Origin: Colwellia psychrerythraea
Lineage (GTDB): Bacteria > Pseudomonadota > Gammaproteobacteria > Enterobacterales > Alteromonadaceae
Direction: 5' to 3'
Assembly (NCBI RefSeq): GCF_000764185.1
Contig: NZ_JQEC01000042.1
Coordinates: 124,001 to 188,000 of the forward strand
Length of the DNA stretch: 64,000 nt
Both the position numbers and the translations under genes were made by a program. The notes below the pieces were generated by a model that did not search any database, was not told where the DNA came from, and saw only the letters and a list, made by a program, of their open reading frames with translations. Positions 27,296-36,372 of the stretch are shown one piece after another; position 1 is the stretch's first letter; every line of letters starts with the position of its first letter.

Positions 27296-27781
27296 TTAGT
27301 CGTAAACTTTTTCAATTTGCTCTGTTGTTAATCCTTTAATATCGGTCCAATTAGTTTGAGCTGTCTCGATGTAACCCGGAATATCAGTTACCCATTTCTT
27401 TTGTACGTCTTTATTTAGGTTCAGGTATAATTTGTCGCCACGGATATGCCAAGCCATAGGGTCAGTATCAAATTTCTTATGCATCGTAACGCCAAAGGCA
27501 CAGTACCCACCGTATTGAGGTGCATATTTACTTGGCTCTGATTTAAATAAATCTCGGTTGTCAGCACTTGAAAACTGATAAATGGCACCGTTGTAAGCGG
27601 CGGTAAAATTATCAGTTCCTTTAGCCGGTGCGCCTTTAGTAAAGTAAGATACCGCGTCGTATCCTTTAATCGCTAAGTCATTACCATTGGCATTTACTTC
27701 GATATTTGCAGCAAAAGTTAGGCTGCTCATCAATAGTGCAGAAGTTGTGAAGGTTGATTTTATAAGCGTTGCAAGTTTCAT
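27296..27781 (-). CDS. Exported YHS-domain protein
   Basis: A 161-residue protein. The start at 27781 is chosen because AGGA lies eight bases before that ATG and a normal signal peptide follows (MKLATLIKSTFTTSALLM to TFAA); the longer frame would place polar residues in front. The mature part has the YHS-type core: IKGYDAVSYFTKGAPAKG, YQFSSADNRDLF, SKYAPQYGGYCAFGV. YHS domains occur in metal-handling proteins, including copper-linked ones. As the first gene of the bufferin operon in a periplasmic position, a role in metal binding or delivery is plausible. Confidence 0.82.
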   Translation of the reverse strand: MKLATLIKSTFTTSALLMSSLTFAANIEVNANGNDLAIKGYDAVSYFTKGAPAKGTDNFTAAYNGAIYQFSSADNRDLFKSEPSKYAPQYGGYCAFGVTMHKKFDTDPMAWHIRGDKLYLNLNKDVQKKWVTDIPGYIETAQTNWTDIKGLTTEQIEKVYD

Positions 27782-27917
27782 TTTGTTGTTCCTGTTATTA
27801 ATAATTGATAAGGATGCTTTCCTTGGTTGATAATATAGGCCTTTCAATTAACCAAAAGGGATGACATAGTCCTAACTTTGAACCCTATCGTCCAAAACAA
27901 GCATAAAGGGGAGAAGA
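27782..27917. promoter_or_regulatory. Divergent promoter region of the bufferin operon and its AraC gene
   Basis: 136 bases separate the YHS gene from the divergent AraC gene. Only promoters for these two units fit here. I could not pick reliable -10/-35 hexamers or operator repeats by eye. Confidence 0.5.
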
Positions 27918-28739
27918 ATGGATCAACTTTCAGTCATCTTGCAGCGCTTTTCGATGAATACCGAAGTATTCTTCACTGGTAACCTCTGTGGCATCAGTAC
28001 TTTTAGTCGAGAACCAAATCAAGGACATTTGCACTTACTGTGCAGTGGTGAGTTAACGCTGATTGATGAGCAAGGGAAATCTCAGCTAGTTAATGAACCC
28101 ACAGTACTATTTTTTCCAACCCCCCATGTTCATCGTATTATTGGCAGTGAAGAGAATCCTCCAGAGTTGGTTTGCGCCAATATTATTTATAATGAAAGTA
28201 GCTCAAATCCCATTGCTAATGCTTTGCCGGCATTATTAGCTTTCAAGCTTAGCGATTGTCAAAAGCTCAAACAAACCGCGCAATCACTCTTTGAAGAAGC
28301 TTTTCATGATCGATGTGGACGACTACCGATGATTAACTCACTGACCAATATATTTCTTATCCATGTGCTGCGACATGTGCTTAATAACAATATTATGCAG
28401 CATGGGTTACTCGCGGGTTTAGCACACCCTCACGTAGCTAAAGTTTTATTGGCTATTCATCAAACACCACAGCAACAATGGGGATTAGAGGAAATGGCTG
28501 AGCTTGCATTAATGTCTAGATCAAAATTTGCCGAGACTTTTAAACGTATTGTCGGTCAAAGCCCGGGAGATTATGTGATTGATTGGCGAATTGTTGTCGC
28601 CAAGGATTTGTTGCAACAAAAGAAGTCTGTGGCATTAGTTGCCAATGCCGTTGGTTATGAAAATGGCTCGGCACTCGCGCGGGTATTTAGAAAGAAACTC
28701 GGTTTATCACCTAAGCAATGGCTAGAACAAGCTAGTTAA
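27918..28739 (+). CDS. AraC-family regulator divergent from the bufferin operon
   Basis: A 273-residue protein with an N-terminal cupin (AraC_binding/cupin_6; GHLHLLCSGELTLIDEQG and FFPTPHVHRI) and a C-terminal AraC helix-turn-helix pair (LEEMAELALMSRSKFAETF and VANAVGYENGSALARVFRKK). The start has a strong AGGGGAG ribosome site. By position it is the obvious candidate to control the divergent YHS-thioredoxin-bufABC-doxX operon. The known Caulobacter bufferin operons are under an ECF sigma factor, so AraC control here would be a different input. The effector is unknown. Confidence 0.85.
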   Translation: MDQLSVILQRFSMNTEVFFTGNLCGISTFSREPNQGHLHLLCSGELTLIDEQGKSQLVNEPTVLFFPTPHVHRIIGSEENPPELVCANIIYNESSSNPIANALPALLAFKLSDCQKLKQTAQSLFEEAFHDRCGRLPMINSLTNIFLIHVLRHVLNNNIMQHGLLAGLAHPHVAKVLLAIHQTPQQQWGLEEMAELALMSRSKFAETFKRIVGQSPGDYVIDWRIVVAKDLLQQKKSVALVANAVGYENGSALARVFRKKLGLSPKQWLEQAS

Positions 28740-28971
28740 TTTATAGTTAAATAAAATATTATAGCTATCTGTTCGTAAGCGGTGGTGCGACTATACATTT
28801 GGTCATATTTATAGAAGGCCAATGAATATCACCTATCTCGCTTTGTGCACCCATAGCGAGATAGAGTATTAAATTCACACTGAATTTATTCATTGATAGA
28901 AGAATAGCTTACCTATAGCGCACTAAAAGGTAATTAAATTATTCTAAAAGACAATCAATTCTTTGCTTGCT

Positions 28972-31281
28972 TTACTCCCTTAAAGTGAGTTCTACCACTT
29001 CTTTTTTGGCAGAAACTCGGACTGTTATCAAAACCTGTGTCTGATTTATGTCGGTTAAATCATCTATATTGGTAGGTAACTCACCGATAATTTCAAAGTG
29101 CTCCTCTTTAAGCGCATACGACCATAATTGAGAATCATCATTGATGCCATAAATGACATTGTCTTTTATCAAGAACCCTTGCTTAGCACTTCCTTGACCC
29201 TCTAACGCTTCAATAAGTTGATCTTCAGCAGGTCCTGGTTGCCAAAACCTGTCCATATGGTCCTTGTAGACTAATTGACCGCTTTCACTTTTTAATGCCC
29301 AATTAACGCCTTTGTCATTAATAATGCGAATCTCGGAGTTAGTTAAATTGAGCTCGACGAATTTTAATATACCCTTAATACGTACCAGCAATAAAGCACT
29401 GTTGTTTTTACTATTCCATTGGAAAAGTTGCACAACTGGGTATTTTAAGGGAAACGATTTTTGCTTTGAATCCAGGTATACCTGGATTAACTCATTATTG
29501 GCATTGATTAAAATACTTTTACCGTCTGCCGCCCAATCCATGCCAAGTAAATAACTATCCATAGAAAAGTGGGTGAGTTGTTGTGAACCTTTACCGTCGG
29601 TTATCCAAAGTTGCTCTTCTCCTGAACGTTCTGATTCGTACGCAATCAACTCGCCATGGGGCTGTAATATGGCGTTTTCTTCACTATGAGTCGAGCGTTC
29701 AATAACGGAGAAATTTAAGTTTTGTTTGTTTTGAGGTTTTTCTGTTTGTGCCAGTGTTATCTGTGTCTTCTTTACCTGTGAAAGCGGCATCGATACAATA
29801 TCACTATCGTATTGCCCTTTAATTACCAGCATTTTATTGCCACCTGGATGAAATATCGGCGTTCCCATTGATTCATCCAAAGGTAAACTGATATTGGTTA
29901 CTTGGCCTTCATGGGATAAGGTAAAAAGTTGTCTACCTGTGCTAAAAATAAATTGATTTTTTAACGGTGAAAAGTTGGGATAAATCAGCCTGAACTTTGC
30001 TATTTCTTTCGGATAGCTAATTCGATGACTAGATAAGAGCTGACCATCTGTTTTGATCACTTCAATGTAATAGTGACCATCACTATGAAAACTGGTGAGT
30101 GCGATTAAATCGTCTGCAACCGAGTAGTCATAGTCGATTATATTACCGTCATTTATGGTATATAGGTCTTGGCTTGTATTTTCACTTACTGAGTAACTGA
30201 TTAACTTCCAACGATCCGAAAACTTCTGTAATAAAGCAATATTTTCATTATTTAACCATCGAGGAGTTCGTATCCGTGAATTTTTACATTCCATCAATAC
30301 CTTTGGAGATTGAGGCGACACCAGTGCCTTGTTAAAATCCAAGCTCATCAGTTTATAACATTTTTTCTGAGTGTCCGGTTTTCTACAACCGCCAGTTTTA
30401 ATAAATGCCAATTTATTGCCATCGTTAGAAAAACTATGGCTGCCATATGAGTCTAAATTCTTTGTTAACTGAAACTCTTGCTGTGTTTTAGTATTTTTTG
30501 CCCAGACATTATTAATACAAAACGCTTCTGAATAACGATGAAAAACCACGTACTGACCATCAGGCGAATAGATACTCGCTAATTCTTTGCTGTCTGTGGA
30601 AGTCAGTGCACGTAACTGTCCAAAGGAGAATTTCGCAGCTTGCTTAGGTACAAGATATTGATAGCCAAAAATAGCCAGAATCATAATGCAAAAGATAGCG
30701 CCAAAGGTGATAGCAATCTGCCTTAAACTAGCTTTAGAATATTTTGGTTTATCTTCTGCATCAATCGCTGACCTATTTGTGGGATAAGCGGTATGAGTGG
30801 TCGTACTAATATCGTTCTTGACCTCACTGTCACCTTCACTATTACCTTCAGTATCTCCTTCAATATAGCCATCACTAACCTCTTCACTGATACGGGTCTC
30901 GTCGACTGAATTTTTTTCGCCGTTATTGAGGTTAGTCGATTCATCATTTGTTGAGTCGACATTTTCATGCCATCGAACATCACACTCCAGACTATATCCT
31001 TGTTTAGCATGAGTCTTAATATAGACTTGAACTTTTCCGTCATCACCCAGTGCTTTTCTTACTTGGGCGATGCTTCTTTGCAATGTATTAGTTGAAACCA
31101 CAGTTCCTTGCCAAACGTTCATTAACAATTCGTCATGGCTAACCACCCTACCCTGATTTTCAGCCAAGTAGGTTAGTACAGCCAAAGCTTTGGGGGCAAT
31201 TATTTGAGACTGCATATTTTGAGTGATTTGATTTCTAGATAAATCGATATAAAAACCACCAATCCAATATTGCTCTGCCAT
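28972..31281 (-). CDS. CadC/ToxR-type regulator with TolB-like propeller (second copy)
   Basis: I start this at 31281 (769 residues) because GAGG lies four bases before that ATG; the frame extends to 31314. It has a winged-helix DNA-binding domain (about 5-105; APKALAVLTYLAENQGRVVSHDELL is characteristic), an acidic Ser/Glu-rich linker, a membrane helix at about 187-209 and a periplasmic TolB/WD40-like propeller. It shares architecture with the regulator at 1185-3359 but the sequences differ widely. It is divergent from the esterase gene at 31559, whose operon is its most likely target. Confidence 0.85.
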   Translation of the reverse strand: MAEQYWIGGFYIDLSRNQITQNMQSQIIAPKALAVLTYLAENQGRVVSHDELLMNVWQGTVVSTNTLQRSIAQVRKALGDDGKVQVYIKTHAKQGYSLECDVRWHENVDSTNDESTNLNNGEKNSVDETRISEEVSDGYIEGDTEGNSEGDSEVKNDISTTTHTAYPTNRSAIDAEDKPKYSKASLRQIAITFGAIFCIMILAIFGYQYLVPKQAAKFSFGQLRALTSTDSKELASIYSPDGQYVVFHRYSEAFCINNVWAKNTKTQQEFQLTKNLDSYGSHSFSNDGNKLAFIKTGGCRKPDTQKKCYKLMSLDFNKALVSPQSPKVLMECKNSRIRTPRWLNNENIALLQKFSDRWKLISYSVSENTSQDLYTINDGNIIDYDYSVADDLIALTSFHSDGHYYIEVIKTDGQLLSSHRISYPKEIAKFRLIYPNFSPLKNQFIFSTGRQLFTLSHEGQVTNISLPLDESMGTPIFHPGGNKMLVIKGQYDSDIVSMPLSQVKKTQITLAQTEKPQNKQNLNFSVIERSTHSEENAILQPHGELIAYESERSGEEQLWITDGKGSQQLTHFSMDSYLLGMDWAADGKSILINANNELIQVYLDSKQKSFPLKYPVVQLFQWNSKNNSALLLVRIKGILKFVELNLTNSEIRIINDKGVNWALKSESGQLVYKDHMDRFWQPGPAEDQLIEALEGQGSAKQGFLIKDNVIYGINDDSQLWSYALKEEHFEIIGELPTNIDDLTDINQTQVLITVRVSAKKEVVELTLRE

Positions 31282-31558
31282 ATAACCTCTATTGTGGATG
31301 AAACGGGTACTCAAAAGTGAGTCTAAACGAAAACAATAACCTTAACACAACCCCTACTTTAGCTAAACCAGATTATTTAACCAATTGATAAACTGTACTT
31401 TTTATACTATCAGCAAGACATCAGGTAAAAATCATCCTAACTTCAAGCATTTTAGTTTCTAACCGTTTAAATTCACTTATCCATGTTATTTAAAGAGCGA
31501 ACTTTACTTGATGTATACCATGCCAATTATTTTAAAAGAAATAGGAACAGATAAACTG

Positions 31559-32425
31559 ATGAATATGAAGAAGTGTTTTACCCTAGCTATTTTATTATTT
31601 CTACCTTTTCTAACAGTACATGCGAACGATGTTAGCGAAACAAGCGATTTTACCTTATCGAAAATACAAGTCGCCTCAATCAAAGATACTCAGGCTGATA
31701 GACAGTATGAGTTGTATATTAAACTACCAGAGGAATATACAAAGAATAAAGACAAAATTTATCCGGTAATCTATTTTACTGACGCACTGTGGCATATCGA
31801 ATTATTATCTGCTGCCACTGAATTCCTAATGGAGGACGCTATTTTAGTGGGGATTTCCTGGCAAAAAGACATCAAAGAAGATTTACAGAAAGACAGTGGA
31901 GCACATGTCAGTCGATTTCGGGATTATTCAATAAGTAAGTCAAGCAACCCTGAACGTCAAGCGAAGTATCAATTTGGGCAAGCCAGTAATCATCTAGATT
32001 TTATTCGCAACGATGTGATTAAGACTATAGAAAACAATTACCGAGCAGATCCTAATAAACGCACTTACTTTGGCTATTCTATGGGTGGAAAGTTTGGCGC
32101 ATACATTCTACTGACACAACACGATACTTTTAAAAACTACATTCTTGGCAGCCCATCGCTTTCAAGAGATATTCCCTATCTATCCAAGCTTAGCGGTAAT
32201 ACGGCTTTAAAGCGTAAAGGTCTAAACGCTAATGTTTTCATTTCATATGGCACATTGGAGAAAAAGCTGGGCATGCATACCGAAAAATTAATTACCCTGC
32301 TCAAAGCTAGAAACGATAAGAGTTTATCTTTAAAACATGTAGTCATTGAGGGTAGCCATCAAACAGCGTTTCCTTTGACTGGAGTACGCAGTGTCACATG
32401 GTTAACAAATTTAAATACTGATTAA
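31559..32425 (+). CDS. Exported alpha/beta-hydrolase, esterase D/IroE-like
   Basis: I choose the ATG at 31559 (288 residues), where the protein begins with a signal peptide (MNMKKCFTLAILLFLPF to TVHA); the frame extends to 31508. The ribosome site AGGA is 12 bases away, so the exact start is uncertain. The nucleophile elbow is GYSMGG, and an Asp and His (EGSHQTAFP) near the C terminus complete the triad. The fold is that of putative esterases like IroE, Fes and S-formylglutathione hydrolase. The substrate is unknown. It leads a row with the serine hydrolase and PD40 genes and lies divergent from a CadC-like regulator. Confidence 0.8.
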   Translation: MNMKKCFTLAILLFLPFLTVHANDVSETSDFTLSKIQVASIKDTQADRQYELYIKLPEEYTKNKDKIYPVIYFTDALWHIELLSAATEFLMEDAILVGISWQKDIKEDLQKDSGAHVSRFRDYSISKSSNPERQAKYQFGQASNHLDFIRNDVIKTIENNYRADPNKRTYFGYSMGGKFGAYILLTQHDTFKNYILGSPSLSRDIPYLSKLSGNTALKRKGLNANVFISYGTLEKKLGMHTEKLITLLKARNDKSLSLKHVVIEGSHQTAFPLTGVRSVTWLTNLNTD

Positions 32426-32484
32426 GCTAGCAATATAAAAACCACTAGGTTTTAAATAAAACATTCCCTCTAGAGAACATAAAT

Positions 32485-33693
32485 ATGAACATTAACTTTA
32501 CGTTAAAAAAATTGATCGCTGTAGCACTACTCGTTAGTTTTAGCAGCTTTGCCGAAGAAAGCGCCATAAATAGTACCGAAAAAAATAATAGTCGAGCACC
32601 AGAGGTTACAACCGCTGAAGCCTCGATTTCCTTCTGGGATCTTCCGTATCTAAAAGAAGCCTTTATCGATTCAACGCCAGCAGACAGAAAAGACGGTCTA
32701 GTGGTTGGTGATTTGGTCGCTAATGGCGGTAATAAAGCTATGATTATGCAACTAAGCCAAGAGATTGCCGACCAGAAACATGGGAAATACGATAGCCTGC
32801 TTATTGCCCGCCACGGCAAACTTGTCTTTGAATCCTATTATTTGCGCGGTCGCGTCAACCTTCCTCATATGCAAGCTTCAATCACCAAGGCTTATACAAG
32901 CCTGCTTGTTGGCCGTGCAATACAACTTGGCTACCTGACAATGGCTGATCTGGACAAACCTCTGGTCAACTTTCTCAAAGACCTAGACTCAACGAAATTT
33001 GTTGGAGGTGTAGAAAAAATCACCCTTCACAAAGCATTGACTATGAGCTCAGGGCTTCGATTCAGTGAAGAACAGTTCAAAAAATTCAGGGGAAATCGCA
33101 GCCAGTTTAAAGGCTTAGATCAGATTCAGGCTTATCTTGAGCTTAGTGCACCTATTACCTCTGAGTCTCAGATCTATAAATACCAAGGCCCCGATCCGAT
33201 AATAGTCATGCAAGTACTTGATGCTGTGGTACCAGGATCCGCTAAAGATTTTATTAAAAATGAACTGCTCAATAAGGTAGGGATCAGTATTTATAGCTGG
33301 CGAAATGACCTCAGTGCCCTGCCAACAGGGGACAGTGGCTCAAGCATGACATCGCGCGATATGATCAAGTTGGGCACTTTGGTTATTAACAACGGCAAAT
33401 GGAATGGCGAACAACTTATTTCTGAAAAATTTTTAGCGGCTGCCACCAAAGGAATAACTAAAGCTACTGAAGATTGGCAACCCGATAGCTTTAATTATGG
33501 CTATTTTTGGTATCAAACTGATAGTACAGTCGGTGATAAAAGTTATGATGCCAAAATTGCTTGGGGTGCAGGAGGACAACGCATTATAACGGTTGAAGCG
33601 CTTGATTTAATTGTGGTTATTACTGGTCATGACCGTGAAGATACCATAATGACCCAGCTTTCAAAAATCATCCTACCTGCATTTGTTAAATAA
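32485..33693 (+). CDS. Exported beta-lactamase-fold serine hydrolase
   Basis: A 402-residue protein with signal peptide MNINFTLKKLIAVALLVSFS to SFA and a class C beta-lactamase-like domain. The SxxK catalytic motif is in MQASITKAYTS; the YxN equivalent is probably the YKYQG region, and a WGAGGQRI block stands where KTG/HTG usually occurs. The family covers esterases, D-aminopeptidases and carboxypeptidases; antibiotic resistance should not be assumed. It lies 60 bases after the esterase gene and 9 bases before the PD40 gene, so it is probably in one operon with them. GC content is higher than in flanking genes. Confidence 0.85.
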   Translation: MNINFTLKKLIAVALLVSFSSFAEESAINSTEKNNSRAPEVTTAEASISFWDLPYLKEAFIDSTPADRKDGLVVGDLVANGGNKAMIMQLSQEIADQKHGKYDSLLIARHGKLVFESYYLRGRVNLPHMQASITKAYTSLLVGRAIQLGYLTMADLDKPLVNFLKDLDSTKFVGGVEKITLHKALTMSSGLRFSEEQFKKFRGNRSQFKGLDQIQAYLELSAPITSESQIYKYQGPDPIIVMQVLDAVVPGSAKDFIKNELLNKVGISIYSWRNDLSALPTGDSGSSMTSRDMIKLGTLVINNGKWNGEQLISEKFLAAATKGITKATEDWQPDSFNYGYFWYQTDSTVGDKSYDAKIAWGAGGQRIITVEALDLIVVITGHDREDTIMTQLSKIILPAFVK

Positions 33694-33702
33694 GGAACAA
33701 CC

Positions 33703-34557
33703 ATGAAACCTATTTCAATTATTTTGCTGCTTTGTCTGTTAGCTATGAGTGGTAAAAGCTATGGACATGATAAACCTCCTATCCTTGAAGGCCCTTATCT
33801 CGGGCAAAAGCCGCCTGGCATGGTGGCAGAGCCTTTTGCACCGGGTATCATTTCCAAAAAAAGTTGGGATGGTGAGGGCGTATTTGCCCCCGGGATGAAA
33901 GAATTTTACTTCACCACAAAAGGCGGAAAATACACACGCCGAACCGTTATCGGCTTCCGGCAAGAAAACAAACTCTGGACGAAGTATCTAGAATTTCCGC
34001 GAAACGGTGAAACTGCGTTCTCGCCTGACGGCAAGCGATGGCACATGGCAGAAGGCTATAAAGACCGCATTGGCGACGGCTGGTCAGTACGCAAAAGCCT
34101 TGGACCGATGTTTGACCGCAAAGACTGGGGCATTATGCGCCTGACGGCATCAGCCAAAGGTAGCTATGTTTTTGACGATTATAAAAACAAGGTAATCCGC
34201 ATTTCAAAGCTCAAGGACGGAAAACGCCAAACACCAAAGGAAATAGGACCCGTAGTCAACACCGGACAATGGACGGCTCACCCCTTTATCGCGGCAGACG
34301 AAAGCTATCTGCTTTGGGATAGTGAACGGGAAGGCGGCTATGGAGGTAATGATATTTATATTAGTTACCGACAAAAAGATGGATCATGGGGCCCTGCGAT
34401 CAATATGGGTGATAAAGTCAATTCCGCTAGAGAGGATTTCTATCCAAGCGTCACCCCTGACGGAAAATACATACTTTTCAACAGAAACGTAGCTGACGGT
34501 AATACAGATATCTACTGGGTGGATGCACAGATTATTGAAACACTCAGGCCAAAATAG
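33703..34557 (+). CDS. Exported PD40/TolB-type beta-propeller protein
   Basis: A 284-residue protein with signal peptide (MKPISIILLLCLLAMSG to SYG) and PD40 propeller repeats (ETAFSPDGKRWHMA, YPSVTPDGKYILFNRNV, NDIYISYRQKDGSWGPAINMG). Such exported propellers often bind glycans or partner proteins, but I know no defined function. It is linked to the serine hydrolase by a 9-base gap with AAGGA before its ATG. It is clearly more GC-rich (about 50-60% in sampled stretches against under 40% in most neighbours), which suggests recent transfer. Confidence 0.75.
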   Translation: MKPISIILLLCLLAMSGKSYGHDKPPILEGPYLGQKPPGMVAEPFAPGIISKKSWDGEGVFAPGMKEFYFTTKGGKYTRRTVIGFRQENKLWTKYLEFPRNGETAFSPDGKRWHMAEGYKDRIGDGWSVRKSLGPMFDRKDWGIMRLTASAKGSYVFDDYKNKVIRISKLKDGKRQTPKEIGPVVNTGQWTAHPFIAADESYLLWDSEREGGYGGNDIYISYRQKDGSWGPAINMGDKVNSAREDFYPSVTPDGKYILFNRNVADGNTDIYWVDAQIIETLRPK

Positions 34558-34864
34558 TAAACCCTATGACAAACTATTCCCGTGGAACAAGAGTCGCTAC
34601 GATCCGATTTCCGCTGAATAAAGTACTGCCGGCTGCTTTTTCGATAGCTACCATAAACTTGAAGCATCTATATGCCGGCAGTGCAGTATTCCTAATTTCA
34701 TAGTTAATAGGGGGCTTTAAAGAAACTTGAGTATGAGTTCTGTGCTTAAGAGCGCAGTATTTAGGGAATATAATTGTAGGGTTTAAAGTGATAGCTCACT
34801 TTTAGAGTTGATCAATAAGCCTCGCTTGTTAGATGACAAGTTGAATGGATAATTTTAGACAAAA
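34558..34864. other. Intergenic stretch between the PD40 gene and rnpB
   Basis: I see no gene. It holds a 9-bp inverted repeat ACTGCCGGC (34625-34633)/GCCGGCAGT (34674-34682) with a 40-base spacer. The GC-rich first third resembles the PD40 gene, and the rest returns to AT-rich. Confidence 0.5.
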
Positions 34865-34893
34865 AAGCCCCTACATTGCTGTAGAGGCTTTTT
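34865..34893 (-). terminator. Rho-independent terminator of rnpB
   Basis: On the minus strand, GCCTCTACA and TGTAGGGGC pair (with G-U pairs) around GCAA and are followed by TTTTTT. It lies just after the 3' end of the RNase P RNA. Confidence 0.85.
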
Positions 34894-34900
34894 ATTTAAA

Positions 34901-35318
34901 TAAGTGAGTTGACACTATAAGCCGGGTTTTGTATCTCTTGCTTATCCTAAAATAAGTAAAAGTGACAATCATTCGTCTAGGCTATAAATCGCTCTATAGC
35001 TCAAGCAACCTACCCGGTTTCCACGCGAGCCACGCTTATATTATTCAAACTTACGCCTAAATAATCATGAAACCCTATTTGGTCTTGCTCCAGGTGGAGT
35101 TTACCCTGCAATTACTGTTACCAGCAATCCGGTGCGCTCTTACCGCACCCTTTCAGCCTTACCTGTTCCGCAAGCGGCCATCGGCGGTCTTCTCTCTGCT
35201 GCACTTGTCGTCGGCTCACGCCGCCCAGGCATTACCTGGCACCCTGCTCATTGGAGCCCGGACTTTCCTCCCGCTAGAAATACTTACGCAAACTAGCCAG
35301 CGATTGTCTGGTCAACTC
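34901..35318 (-). ncRNA. rnpB: RNase P RNA (bacterial type A)
   Basis: The minus strand shows the conserved landmarks in order: GAGTTGACCAGACAATCGC at the 5' end, GGGAGGAAAGTCCGGGCTCC, AGGGTGCCAGGTAATGCCTGG, the CGACGACAAGTGCAGCAGAGAG region, GGTAAGGCTGAAAGGGTGCG, GTAAGAGCGCACCG, AAACCGGGTAGG, and near the 3' end ACAAAACCCGGCTTATAG and GTCAACTC, which pairs with the 5' end. The ribozyme processes tRNA 5' ends. Length of about 418 is a little above E. coli's 377. Ends are estimated from the terminal pairing. Confidence 0.95.
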
Positions 35319-35325
35319 GGGGCGC

Positions 35326-35331
35326 ATTCTA
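35326..35331 (-). promoter_or_regulatory. -10 box of rnpB
   Basis: TAGAAT on the minus strand lies seven bases before the inferred 5' end of rnpB, with a GC-rich discriminator (GCGCCCC), typical of strong, stringently controlled stable-RNA promoters. The -35 match is weak. Confidence 0.6.
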
Positions 35332-35367
35332 CCCTAATATTTTTGTTGCGCCTATAAGTTGACTCAA

Positions 35368-36372
35368 TTATTTTTCATCTAGTGCTTCTATCTGTTCGAA
35401 CGAATGTTTATGATCTATGCCATTTGCCAAGCTACTAACAAAACCATCGGCTAAATTTATCGCTAAAGGCTTAATATTAAAATATTTTTTTAATAACTTA
35501 TATTGAGTAGTTTTCTGTTCACTATCGAAAACATCAATCAAATAATATTGTCTACTCTCGTTACGTAAAAGCCATTGCTTGCTTTGCTCTTTATATAATT
35601 GATATTGCTGCAATGACAGAAAAGGCACAGTATTTAAACCTGCGAGCTTGCTGGCCGATGACTTTTCTTGCAAAACTGAAGTCTCTTCACGAGCTATTGT
35701 TCGAGCCCGTTTATCCCCCAAAACGCTATTTTCTGGAGCTTTAAAAGCTGGCAGATCGACCATTGCAACTGCGACTTCATGCTCCTGTTTCCTTGCAACA
35801 TAAACTGGTGCTTGGGCGGGTACTCGCTTAGCCACTTGAACAGATTCTTGAATCAGTGGGTTAGCATTTTTCTTCGCTTGATGGTTGCTTTGCTTAGCAA
35901 ACTCTCGACTTTGCCCTTGCGCCATAACATTTCTTTCAGCTATGCCTACTCTTTTAGTGCTTAGTGCCTGTTCAGCTTGAATCGCTATCGGCTCTAACAT
36001 AATATCACCGTTTGGCAGCACTGACTCTTCTCCTTGATTAACAACCAATGACACCACTAATACCGTTGACGCTGCTAAACTAAGCGGAACGTGCCAAGTG
36101 CGTGACTTTCTGATTTTTGATGATTTTTCTCCACCGAAATCAATTGCCTTTGGACTAGAGTCAACCGCTTTATGCGCTGCTGCTAAAATACGTTGATCGA
36201 GTGAAGCACTCGGTTGTTCAGTGAACAACTTATCAGTTGGCTCTGTTGTTAGTTCATTTTGCTGTGTATTTTTCAGCTCGTTTTCTATTTCCCTTTCCAG
36301 CTCAGCATAAAGCGCATCAATGAATTTTTCATCATCGATAGTGACTTTGTTTTTATCATGTTCAGTTGACAT
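35368..36372 (-). CDS. Putative anti-sigma factor (single-pass membrane protein)
   Basis: A 334-residue protein with a charged cytosolic N terminus (SASLDQRILAAAHKAVD, a helix seen in many anti-sigma-like proteins), one membrane helix (about 92-113; VPLSLAASTVLVVSLVV) and a periplasmic Gln/Lys-rich rest. No zinc-finger (ZAS) motif is seen. Its start overlaps the end of the ECF sigma gene by 11 bases, the classic sigma/anti-sigma arrangement, and that context is the main basis for the call. It may sense the envelope together with the VWA lipoprotein. Confidence 0.65.
   Translation of the reverse strand: MSTEHDKNKVTIDDEKFIDALYAELEREIENELKNTQQNELTTEPTDKLFTEQPSASLDQRILAAAHKAVDSSPKAIDFGGEKSSKIRKSRTWHVPLSLAASTVLVVSLVVNQGEESVLPNGDIMLEPIAIQAEQALSTKRVGIAERNVMAQGQSREFAKQSNHQAKKNANPLIQESVQVAKRVPAQAPVYVARKQEHEVAVAMVDLPAFKAPENSVLGDKRARTIAREETSVLQEKSSASKLAGLNTVPFLSLQQYQLYKEQSKQWLLRNESRQYYLIDVFDSEQKTTQYKLLKKYFNIKPLAINLADGFVSSLANGIDHKHSFEQIEALDEK

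Noticed and set aside
32485..33693. Reading the serine hydrolase as an antibiotic-resistance beta-lactamase
   Set aside because: Only the SxxK motif and general fold are seen; this large family is mostly esterases and peptidases.
34625..34682. ACTGCCGGC/GCCGGCAGT repeat as insertion-sequence ends
   Set aside because: Only 40 bases lie between the arms, with no transposase and no target duplication.
35067..35357. 96-codon plus-strand open frame
   Set aside because: It is the antisense of RNase P RNA; the RNA landmarks explain the region fully.
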